Shown one piece after another: positions 32,722-43,300 of a stretch of 64,000 nucleotides of DNA. Under the pieces are notes generated by a model. That model was not told where the DNA came from and searched no databases. It was given only the letters and a program-made list of their open reading frames with translations. A program made the position numbers and the translations under genes. Source of the stretch: Lineus longissimus (lineage: Eukaryota; Nemertea; Pilidiophora; Heteronemertea; Lineidae); the NCBI RefSeq assembly GCF_910592395.1, contig NC_088314.1, forward strand, positions 7,688,001-7,752,000. Reading direction: 5' to 3'. Numbering within the stretch: the first letter of the stretch is position 1; each line of letters starts with the position of its first letter.

Positions 32722-33058
32722 TAGCTACTGTTCAAAATTGGGTCATGATAATCACCGAGCCATGCAAGACTTGTTGTCGTTGCCATGTATCCATGTTGTA
32801 TTTGTATAGACGAACAAGATGGTTGAACATATTTTATTCAAGGTTGAACATATTTTAGTCTTGAACATATATTTCCTTCTTGAACTTATATTTAACTTCT
32901 TGAATGGTAATTCTAAAGTCTTGAATAAATTCCGCTTTGGCTTGCCATAGCTACTGTTCAAAATTGGGTCATGATAATCACCGAGCCGTGCAAGACTTGT
33001 TGTCGTTGCCATGTATCCATGTTATCTATGAATGTTGTATTTGTATAGACGAACAAGA
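32722..33058 (+). repeat. direct repeat of ~97 bp flanking an AT-rich short tandem array
   Basis: The segment 32722-32819 (tagctactgttcaaaattgg … gtatagacgaacaaga) recurs at 32948-33058. Apart from single-base changes such as gagccatg/gagccgtg, the only difference is a 13-base insertion in the second copy after ccatgtt. Between them lies a run of diverged ttgaacatat/cttgaa units (32822-32930). Confidence 0.9.
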
Positions 33059-34126
33059 ATTCTTAACCCCATTAAACGAATTTATTCTTGTAAACCTGGA
33101 GCTCCGGCCATATTGAAGTAAGTTCTCTTTTTTTGCTTATGATACAAAATGTACAACTATACATCGATGATAATTCCATTAATCAGTAGCACTCGTTTTT
33201 TCTGTAAAATGTGACTGTCATAGCCGGATGATAATACAACAGGGTGTGATATAACTATCACCTTAGATAATTGGTGCCGAAAAGATAATTTGTATCCACA
33301 CGGTTGGATGGTGCTGCTTGAAGCACAGGGACGAAGAAATAAGAGCTCAATAGCCCTGGATCCACCACTGCATACATTGGCTATTGTAGGTCAATGATAT
33401 GCAGGACCGACCTGTCCATTATGGAAATGAACTTCATGCGGGGGCATGAGCCGGGGTAGGACCTCATTTGTGCTATCTCCCTTATAAAGAGGTCAACTGA
33501 AGGCCGCGGTACCGAACTCGCTGTAACATGAATTGTCACAACATTAGATATCTTATCGGGATATATAGAAGTTCAACGCCTGTCCATATACATTCGAAAA
33601 TTAATTCATACGACTTCAATATTTGCAGCGTGGGCACATCAGTTACAACATTGTAGGACAACCAAGAAAGAAATGGCATCCAGTAAGTAAAATCGAATAT
33701 ATTATTACGGAGTTTTCGGAGCTTTGTCTCACGGATCACGACTTTCCTGCTCGACCAACTGACATGAAATTTCACCAAGACCTAACTTACATGTTTTATA
33801 TCCGGATTGCGCACTTTGTTTTTCGTTAAAACTCAGATAAGTGGTACTTTATGCATGTTTTTAGTCATTTTTGGATCAAAATGATGGAAAGAAAATGAAA
33901 GTAAATTAACCCAAACCATGTCCGTTTTTGATTGGAAAATAAAGTTATTTATAACCCAAACCATGTCCACTTTGTCACTCTCCGGTGCCACCGGGCATCA
34001 CTCCTCACAGTTAATCCGGCGTCTTCCATCGAATACTTCACTACAGCGATTTTACCTCTCCATAGATGAACCTTGCCTATAATTAAGTGCTGTACTGCGC
34101 ACTAAAACAATAACAAGGTAAGTTAA

Positions 34127-36673
34127 TAAGCCCCCCTTTAGGAGGGGCTCTTAAGATACACGTGTGTGCGGGAGTAGATAATGTAATGAATGATGAGAAA
34201 TAAAGAGAGATTGTATATCCTACAAACAATTTTTTTTGGTATTTTTCTGAATTAACTCCGTTGAGTTTACCGATTTCTCCGCGATCTTCCGGTGGTGGTT
34301 GCTATCCCATTGGTTGAAATTAATTTAAATCTTCATGGGAATTCGCTACATCATATGCCTAAGAAATTGGCCAATTATATTAATATTTTTATCAGAGAAA
34401 TATCCGTCCTAAATAATGACAGAAAAGGGTGGTTTATTTCAATTTTGTGTCGACATGATCGAGGTCACGTGACATAAAAACAAAACAATCGCACACACCC
34501 GTCCAAAAAAGGCACTTTAAGAAAAACAAATACGTTTTTCCAGCTTAAAACCACACTGACGACTAAGTAATATTGGTCTACTGCCCAAATCTGAAGTATC
34601 AAATTGAATCACAAACTAGAACTAGCTCTATTTAGCTATAGTTGCGTGAAAAATTCGGGTGAGCGACGTACATTCTGTACCCTAGCGGCCAATAATTAAA
34701 CTACTTTCAGCCGTCTGCTCCGGTCTCGTTAGGGAGTTTTTCCCAAATGTACGCGATGATGACGTGCCCCATTAACAGGACGTAACATCTATTTTAAAAT
34801 GCGTTTCGAAAGTGAATGCATGAGGACAACCCATTTGTGTCGTATATCACTGGAAACGCCCGATTCCCGTGAATAAGGTCAATCACAATGTATTACATTA
34901 CCAAAACAAAAATGTGTCGGAAGGAACTATATGGATGGTCCCATCGCACCCCCCCCCCCCTCCAGCAGTATGACACAGAAGGGCTAGTTGACTGTTCACC
35001 GGGGGGGGGGGGGGGTTTGGGGGGAGCTTCCCCCCAACGCACTGGTAAAAACCTATGTCGACGGAGGGGGGTTTGGGGGGGTGTCCCCCCATTGTAATAG
35101 CTGTAGTTGTTAGAGCTTGCACTTAACATATGCTCGTAGGGGGGTTCGGGGGAGCTCCCCCGACCTAAAGGGGGGCTCACTAAGTTCTTGACTTTACATA
35201 TTAGCGTTTCATTCAGCATTCCTTGCAAAAGTAAAAGAATACTGTCCAAAAACAACCCAAACCATGTCTGTTGTTTCTTCAATTTGCAAGGGACGAATTC
35301 CGCAATGACCGTGGAGCGACCGCAAAGACAATGGATGTGCCAATTGAGACACAGCAATTTGTGCACAATTGAACACATGATTATCAGAAACATTCCATAA
35401 TAGACCGTGAGAGAAGCAATGTGCCCACAAATTTTGCATATTTAGTTCACTTCTGGTGATAAATAACTATATTTTGTGCTTGGAAAAAAGAAGACATGGT
35501 TTGGGTCAGTTTTCGAGGCAAGTCCCATGTGCTCTCGAAGTTTCTTTGTTTTCCCGATTAGACTTCAAATCTCGACTTCTTTTACCTAAAGTTTGCAATG
35601 GTAAGCTAATATGTAAAGTCAAGAACTTAGTGAGCCCCCCTTTAGGTCGGGGGAGCTCCCCCGAACCCCCCTACGAGCATATGTTAAGTGTAAGCTCTAA
35701 CAACTACAGCTGTTACAATGGGGGGACACCCCCCAAACCCCCCTCCGTCGACATAGGTTTTTACCAGTGCGTTGGGGGGAAGCTCCCCCCAAACCCCCCC
35801 CCCCCCGGTGGACAGTCAACTAGCCCTTCTGTGTCATACCGCTGGAGCGATGGGACCATCCATATAGTTCCTTCCGACACATTTTTGTTTTGGTATTGTA
35901 ATACATTGTGATTGACCTTATTCACGGGAATCGGGCGTTTCCAGTGATATACGACACAAATGGGTTGTCCGCATGCATTCACTTTCGAAACGCATTTTAA
36001 AATAGATGTTACGTCCTGTTAATGGGGCACGTCATCATCGCGTACATTTGGGAAAAACTCCCTAACGAGACCGGAGCAGACGGCTGAAAGTAGTTTAATT
36101 ATTGGCCGCTAGGGTACAGAATGTATCATACGTCGCTCACCCGAATTTTTCACGCAACTATAGCTAAATAGAGCTAGTTCTAGTTTGTGATTCAATTTGA
36201 TACTTCAGATTTGGGCGGTAGACCAATATAACTTAGTCGTCAGTGTGGTTTTAAGCTGGAAAAACGTATTTGTTTTTCTTAAAGTGCCTTTTTTGGACGG
36301 GTGTGTGCGATTGTTTTGTTTTTATGTCACGTGACCTCGATCATGTCGACACAAAATTGAAATAAACCACCCTTTTCTGTCATTATTTAGGACGGATATT
36401 TCTCTGATAAAAATATTAATATAATTGGCCAATTTCTTAGGCATATGATGTAGCGAATTCCCATGAAGATTTAAATTAATTTCAACCAATGGGATAGCAA
36501 CCACCACCGGAAGATCGCGGAGAAATCGGTAAACTCAACGGAGTTAATTCAGAAAAATACCAAAAAAAATTGTTTGTAGGATATACAATCTCTCTTTATT
36601 TCTCATCATTCATTTACATTATCTACTCCCGCACACACGTGTATCTTAAGAGCCCCTCCTAAAGGGGGGCTTA
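34127..36673. mobile_element. palindromic element: two ~1.07-kb inverted arms around a 399-bp centre
   Basis: Left arm 34127-35205 and right arm 35605-36673 are reverse complements with few differences; a 61-codon open frame at 34292-34477 (+) and 36322-36507 (-) translates identically. Indels are mainly in C/G homopolymers. Each arm is itself bounded by a short inverted repeat AGCCCCCCTTTAGG (outer end 34129; inner end, inverted, near 35164-35177). Each arm also carries three G/C-rich hairpin modules of the form GGGGGG…GGGGGAGCTCCCCC (left arm near 35001, 35064 and 35139). The repeat ends cttactaag-type sequence continues ~28 bp past the inner short repeat in both arms, so the duplicated unit is larger than the short-repeat-bounded part. 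No transposase frame is seen. It looks like a young fold-back or MITE-type pair; the class is not certain. Confidence 0.8.
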
Positions 36674-36756
36674 AAAACTAAGCTCCAACAATACCCCATA
36701 TCTATCTCTCTTTTACCTTTTACAAACATGACGAAGTCGGCTACATAAACAAATAA

Positions 36757-37089
36757 ATCATCCCCATAAAACGGGATGATGAATTTGACCCAGGCCGGCT
36801 GGAGCACATCGCTCCCTCGGATGTGAACTTGCCCTTCATTCTTGAAAGAACTCAATTCCAACTCAGGGTCAGTTACTGTATGACAATAAACAAAGCGCAA
36901 GGACAAACCTTTGACAAGCTCGGTATCTTCCTTCCGCAGTCAGTTTTCAGTCACGGACAACTATATGTTGCTTTTTCGAGGGCTAGACGTTTTCAGGACA
37001 TTACTGTACAAATCAATACAACCACAAAACAAGGATTCCTAGCCGAAGACGCCGTCACACAGGATATAGTTTATCAACAAATACTGTGA
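36757..37089 (+). pseudogene. Helitron Rep/helicase, C-terminal fragment
   Basis: An open frame from 36757 to TGA at 37087-37089. From about 36805 it reads like the C-terminus of the PIF1-type helicase of Helitrons: IAPSDVNLPFILER, then VSYCMTINKAQGQTFD (helicase motif V region) and SHGQLYVAFSRARRF (motif VI, arginine finger). The Rep nuclease and helicase motifs I-IV are missing, and recognisable homology stops about 130 bp right of the palindromic element. It is thus a 5'-truncated remnant that is not expected to work alone. Confidence 0.9.
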
Positions 37090-37171
37090 TCATTTCCGAG
37101 GTAAAAACACATATCACTGTTTTTAATGTCTTGACAATGCCCAGGTGACAATGTAACTGTTTACAAACATT

Positions 37172-37196
37172 CCGCGCGGAGCGCGGGTTATGCTAG
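37172..37196 (+). mobile_element. Helitron 3' terminus (hairpin plus CTAG)
   Basis: CCGCGC (37172-37177), a GGA loop and GCGCGG (37181-37186) form a perfect six-pair hairpin. Six bases (GTTATG) then separate it from CTAG at 37193-37196, followed by T. This is the standard Helitron 3' end: a short GC-rich hairpin about 10 nt before CTRR, inserted at A/T. It lies 107 bp after the helicase stop, as in autonomous Helitrons. The 5' TC end was not identified. Confidence 0.9.
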
Positions 37197-37481
37197 TTTA
37201 AATATAAATACTAGGGAGGGGACATAAAAATCATCCAAAGGCCGTCATTGCTCATTCTCAGTTCAGCAGAAAAACCCAACTCAAAGTATTCACTTCTAAC
37301 CGGAAGTTTCGTCAGGAGGACGTCATATATTGGAAAAACACGTGACTTCAAGCGTGTTTTCCCAAGTATACTCGGGGAGGTGGGTTGTAGCGGGCTATAT
37401 ACGCCAGGGTTGAGTTCGAGTGATTAACTTTTTGAATATCTATGTACCAACAAATGTTTGGGGTATGAATTATTATTACAG

Positions 37482-39782
37482 ACTGCAAAAAATCCGCAAA
37501 CGACATCGACACCATTGACAACGACGCAGTTTTATACATGTATACTACATTGGCCCAGCTCGTTAATGGCTATGATGAATACGGCAACGAAAGGTTCAAG
37601 AAGTTCTCAGAACGAGAGTTCAGATCCGATTTCAGCCATGAAGTGGTGAAAGGTCTATGTCACGGTAAGATAATCGGTCATTAATTCATCTTCGGCGATC
37701 TAGCTCCTGCAATAGTTCAACATGGTAAAATGCATCAAGTTCCAAGCGTTTGAGAGAGTCACCATTTTGTCATTTAATACCTGACCACCCTTAAGAACTT
37801 TACAATTGAAACCTTGTTGACTTCCTAAGATTATACATTACTTTTAAATAAGATGAAGAAATCACCTGAGTGATAATAGTCATGAAGTGTATAGGTCTAG
37901 TTTCATCATAAAAAACCGCGGTCGGTTGCACTACTTGCGTTTTTATGAGTCACCCTGTAGAAGCTGTTTTATCATGCAGGAAAATACCGGACGCGATGGT
38001 GTGAGGTATCAATGATGAAGGGAGCCACCGATTTGACCACCTACCAGGAGATGTTACAGGAAATCCACCCTCGGACTATCATTGAATTAGGAACGTGGCT
38101 CGGGGCAAGTGCTGCTTGGTTCGGGGACTTGGCCAAGGTAGGCGTCGCCAGTAACTTTGGCGCGTGATTTTTTTAAATATTTTCTTTTCGTCCAAACTTT
38201 AAAAATCGGAAAGAGGGCATTTTTCATTTTGCTTTTTATTTTAGTTGACTAAAAGTGCCACCCATGTATGATACCCGTGTCACCAGATGTGCCCGATTGT
38301 ATACTTTGTAGTATCAAGAGTTCATAAAGAGCAGTCTTTATGGGTTCTTGATACTATTGATTCTCTTAAAGCGCAATACTAGGAAAAAAGAATATGTGCA
38401 CATTGCTTTTGTTCCACACCTATATGAATAATTTTTTTCCAAGGGATCAGAAAAACCCACATTTTATTTCATATAACACCCTATACATGTATCAAGAAAT
38501 GTAAGTGTTTAAGTTTTTTGAACCACTGGGTCTTGTGGACTTGTCTGGTGAATAACTACTGAAACATTTCATGGAACAGCCAAAATTGGGGAGGGCGGGG
38601 ACGAGAAGCAATAGTCAATTTTTACCGACCTAATCAACAACTACAGTGTACATGTATACGCTCTTTTTTCAAGATTTTCGGACTAGAATGCCATGTGTAT
38701 TCCATGGATATCACGAACCCAGATGCCGTAGACAAGAGGTGTCACAGAGATAATGTTAGCTTTCTACATGGGGACTGCAATAAGATTGAAGAAACCTTTA
38801 CACCCGCGATGTTAAAGGTAAGTCAATGGAAAACTGTCTCACGGTGACTGTATTGGCAGAAGCCACGTTGGTAAGATTGATCAAAAGGCCACTGGTGGAA
38901 TCAAGTGTCAGTAAGAGTTCAAACTTTATTAAATGGTCGAAGTGGAAGAGGAAGCAAGCTCTCGAAGAGACCGAAAGGTAGGAAACTTCCACCTCATAAG
39001 TTTGCCCCCTTTTGTATAGTGCATTTATGTACAGGGGGAATCTTGTGAAGTGATGAAAGTTTTGAATATTCCTCTACCTTTCGGTCCCTTACCTCTGTGG
39101 GTTCCTTCTCCTTCTATACTTGAGGACCGGATATATAGTAATTTGATACGTGTGCTATTAATATGGTCGTAGCTATATACTTACCATTTGATCTGCAGGG
39201 CCTCCCACACCCCTGGATAGTAATTGACGACGCTCACGTGAACGTGATTCCAGTCTTGGAATACTTCACGGCTCACATGCTCCCCGGAGACTACTTGATC
39301 AAGGAGGATGTGTCGTCCAGCCAGCCCAGGAAGCCCGGGATGGGTCTGATCAAGGAAATGGGGTGGGAGCCGACCCAGAGCTCAAACCCGGAATTGCTTG
39401 TGAAATTCATGGAACGGAACGCGGACAATTATCGCGTTGATCGCTACTATTGTGATATGTACGGGTAGGTGTGTCTCTATCTATGCAGAAAGGTTTGCCA
39501 ATGTATAAGAATAAGTACACACAAATAATTCTACTTAAACTACATGTACATTCGCCTCAGGCCTTTCAGTACAATGCTCAAGGTTCCATTTTCTGCTGTA
39601 AGATGATATCAAAAAGGCACAAAACAATTTACACAACACAGAAAACCCAATGCAATTTGCCCCATCCATTCAAAAGATATAACCATTGATGTGTTTGGAT
39701 ATGATTGAAATCATTTTAAACTGTTTCCCTTTGCAGCTACAACGGGAATAATAACTGGAATGCATATCTCAAGAGGGTTTAA
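37482..39782 (+). CDS. CmcI-family SAM-dependent methyltransferase (5' end unresolved)
   Basis: Exons: 37482-37664, 37980-38137, 38674-38817, 39199-39464, 39737-39782 (TAA). Phases agree (start phase 1), giving about 265 residues; at least one 5' coding exon is missing to the left. Sequence features: GATDLTTYQEMLQEIHP, the SAM-binding motif I IIELGTWLGASAAWFGDL, an acidic strand VYSMDITNPD, VSFLHGDC, PWIVIDDAHVNV with a metal/substrate-type DDAH, EYFTAHMLPGDYLIKEDV and a C-terminus YNGNNNWNAYLKRV. This matches the cephalosporin hydroxylase / rhamnosyl O-methyltransferase family (CmcI), best known from actinobacteria. The substrate in animals is unknown to me. Poly(A) signal AATAAA at 39972. 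The first listed exon starts 285 bp after the Helitron end. Confidence 0.85.
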
Positions 39783-40397
39783 CACCATACCTGGACGGTC
39801 TGCAAGAAAGTGTCAGAAGAGTAACAGGAATCAAACAGCTGACAGAAAGTATAAATACTATACGGGGTGTATCTTTTCTATACGACACACTTGCCTTTTT
39901 GTTAGGAAGATTTTTTTAAAACGCTGTAACTATGTGAACTTGGTATTTAAAACTGCAACCTTAATGTAACGAATAAAAGTCTATTCATGTACGCATTAAA
40001 TATTCTAGCTATTAAAGCTGAACTGCATGAACAAAAACAGAAGCGTCCATGTTTTTTAAAAATACCACTGTTGCGAGTCTGCTCAAAGCCTGAGATTAGG
40101 CTTTTTTACCCCCACGTCATATAAGTACATGTACATGCATAAGCAAAAGTCGTTATCAAAATAGAACCGAATGTAACCACACAGAAGATTGCCACTTCTA
40201 TTTGTACACTGTCCAAAGCTGTCACTTCGGTGATTTCATAATACATGTACTACAAAAATACAAAATACATATATTGCAAATGTTCCTTGATCGTGCAGAC
40301 CTATTACTCGCAGAGACTTTCTGATCGCACACAGCTCGCGGAGGTGCATGCGTTGCATGTGCATGCGTGTGAGCAGCTTTATCTTGGTGGTTGATGC
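39783..40397. other. convergent 3' spacer, methyltransferase / CLCA
   Basis: Holds the 3' ends of two converging genes. AATAAA at 39972-39977 serves the plus-strand gene. No perfect AATAAA is seen for the minus-strand CLCA transcript; the variant GATAAA occurs on the minus strand at about 40381-40376. No coding exon seen. Confidence 0.5.
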
Positions 40398-43300
40398 CTA
40401 GACTTTACACGCTGCGTTATCATACGTCACCACGGTATCTCCACCCACCTTCCTCTTGTTCACAGCGTAAATGATTGCAAAAACTGCCACCACAAGGACA
40501 GCAAAGCCAATGATACCAAAAATGCAAGCAATGGCAATAATGGCAGTGTTATCACCAGGTCCGGCCACGGGCACTTCATCTCCAGCAAAAACAACTGCAC
40601 CGCCACTTGAGAAGGTCTCGGGAAGTGCTAAAACGACACTGACGATGTTGGAGTATTCCGCGGAATTGCCCGCCTCGTCTGTGCTTCGGATTCGGAAGAA
40701 GTGCGTCTGGTGGTTGTGATCAAATAATGACAAGTCAATTTGCCGCGTCTCCACCTCACCTGCGATTTCTGGAGGCTGCAGGGTGATCATGTTAATGCTA
40801 GTCGATTGATCCGGTTTGTCTAGGATTTCTTCGTATGAACCAACTCTTAGGTCATAGACGGTTTCTGAATAAAGAAATAAAATGATAAGGGCAATTGTCG
40901 CCGAATTCAATGAAATGAAATGAAATGAAATGAAATGAAATATGAAAAAGATTCACGGGGACTGCTTCGAATGGAAACAAATCACAAGGGTAACCATGTG
41001 CTTTGCCAATCGGGGGACTTTCTGAAGTCCGTTTCACAATACCAATGAGATCACTAGAAAACATCTCTAACACGGCATATACATGTACATGTAATGCATA
41101 AATTCCAATACCCACCATTTCCTCGACTGACGTCATCACCTACGGCAGTCCAGGTCAAGGTCAAAATGGAGTCGTTTAATGTTACCATCGTAACCTTCAG
41201 GTCTGTTATTCTTGGGGGTGGTATGACGTCCTTGACCTCAGCCTCATTAATCGGGGGATCGACCTGCATCTCTCCCGCCACAGCCACCCGCTTCATGCTT
41301 CCGACGTCTTCGTACTTGACCTCCGAGGGTATAGGATCTGCGTTGATATAATTATACACTTATAGGTTTTGGCAATCTCCAAGCTTCGCCACTGGTAACC
41401 GCATCGCTTGCTCGATTTACTAGGAGAGGTACTCGCGCACTTTTCACTCCAATCAAAGGTCGCAAAAAAGCTGCATGGACCAAGCGTCGAATAGAAACAA
41501 GCTAGAAAGCCATGTTGTGAAGAAAAAAGACTTCGGCTTGGTGGTTTTTTAACTTGCTAAAACCGCAGAAATATAAATATGTACCATTATTTTAAGGGGA
41601 ATTATTTTATCCAATTTACTCTGCCACCTGCGCGACCTCGTCACTGTCGTCATGTATTGGCGACGCGGACTTTTCTTTTAAATATGGTGGCGACCAATGA
41701 CATCAGAAAGACTACTTCCCCAAATCACGTTTCCAGGTTGACCCTAAAGTTGTTACTGACCTGTAATATTCCTCGGAATAGTAAGTGCGCCCGAGCCGCC
41801 GCCAGATGTCGCGATCTTTCCTTTGTTTTCTGGATTATCTACGTTAATCTTGACATTATATCTTCCTCCGACGTTAATCAGATGACGGGTGAACATACCA
41901 GAGTAGATGCCATCGTCTTTCGTTATGTCGACACCTAAGTGGCATGAAGAATCTCCGATCAATTTATCTGCATGGCCATATTTAGTGAGGGAAGGGGAAG
42001 GTGGCTCTACTGCCACCCAGACGTTTCAGGCAGATTTGAATGAAAAGTGGTGTTCTGTCCCCCTCCCCCACCACTCACACTGCCTGCCCCCAGGGACCAA
42101 AACGGCCTTGATATGTGCAGTCCGTAAGCAATTAGCTGCTTTCCTTGAAATATTAAGCGTGCTGAATATACATGTACCTCCTTGGATGGTGAGGAACATG
42201 ATTTTAAAAATTGTAAACATGACGGAATAAGCGGCACCGTTTTCAACATGGTGCATGCATATGGGAAATAATTACCCTTCGATATACCCCGGAATAAAGT
42301 AACGAAGGTGAATTTTGTCCGGAGAGAAATGCAACAACAATATGGCACATTTCCTACCTATTCCCTTATCCTGAAGGGGCACAAATATCTTCGTGTTATC
42401 ACCTTCGATGATGGCGATCACATTTACGCCGATGACTGGGGCGTAGCCACGGGTTACCTAAAATAAAACATCAGTGGTCAGGTAATAAAAAGAACGGGTC
42501 TAGGCTGAGTTGTTCAAAACAACGTTAGCTTTAACGGAGTCGTTAAGTCTTGGCACCGGTCACAGTAACGATTTTGGCTGTTCCCCATTTTTCAGTGTTT
42601 CCATAGACATTTAATTGGAGAAACCGTGCCTTTTCAATAGCGAGGAAACAGAGCAAAACGTGTCAATCTGTCAGTTAGTGTTCCCTTGCACTGAAACAAT
42701 GAGGGGAAACACTCCGAAACGTCTCATACGTTATAGCTGACACGAAACTAACGCTCACCGACTCCCATGTGGGGTAACGCGTAAACTTCGGGAAGGAGGC
42801 CTATAAATTTCATACGAACCTGTGCAAAAATAGTTAACTGGGCCGCAGCCTCCTCGCCTAGAGTTTTCGCGCCTTTGCCGAAGAATGACTGGACTCTGAT
42901 CGCGTCTTCTTTGTCGCCCTTTGCCTTGGAGAGAACATGGGCCATCACCGTCGTTTCCTTCTGGGCGGTGATTTCGTACTTCCATTCACCGACCTAAGTT
43001 GAAAAAGTGTTCAAACCATCATTTAAAAACAAAATCTCATGTATCTTTTCACATTACATTGTACTTATTGTACTAGACCTTCAGAGGGTGCCCCTTCCCC
43101 CAAAAAAATAAAAATGAAAAACTAACTTGGCCGTTACGGGCAATGATTCGTTGCGCCACTTTACAAGCCCTCTGCCACATTCTCAGTCTTGTTCTTGTCT
43201 AAATGCACCATATCTTAAGACACAATAATGCTTTGTTACATTTACCTCGGCCGTTGCTGGAACATCGATTTCAATCTGCTTCAACGTTCTATCGTTGCTG

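Larger units (their letters stand above)
25793..34126. other. 8.3-kb stretch without recognised genes
   Basis: No exon with family resemblance was found on either strand. It should contain the missing 5' exon(s) and promoter of the unknown gene ending at 23810, and possibly those of the methyltransferase gene to the right. It holds a CA microsatellite (26168-26193), a 12-G run (28019-28030), a 12-C run near 32257, a long direct repeat (32722-33058) and two copies of a 14-mer next to the palindromic element. Homeobox-type words such as gggatgattaatccc (30656-30670) are present but not diagnostic. Confidence 0.45.

Noticed and set aside
34292-34477. A 61-codon frame present identically in both palindrome arms
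   Set aside because: Identity reflects the near-identical DNA of the arms. The sequence resembles no transposase or other family, and the frame is short.
34121-36676. TTAA at both palindrome ends as a piggyBac target site
   Set aside because: TTAA occurs at both edges, but the bases between it and the G/C-rich repeat differ in number on the two sides, so terminal repeats and TTAA do not line up.
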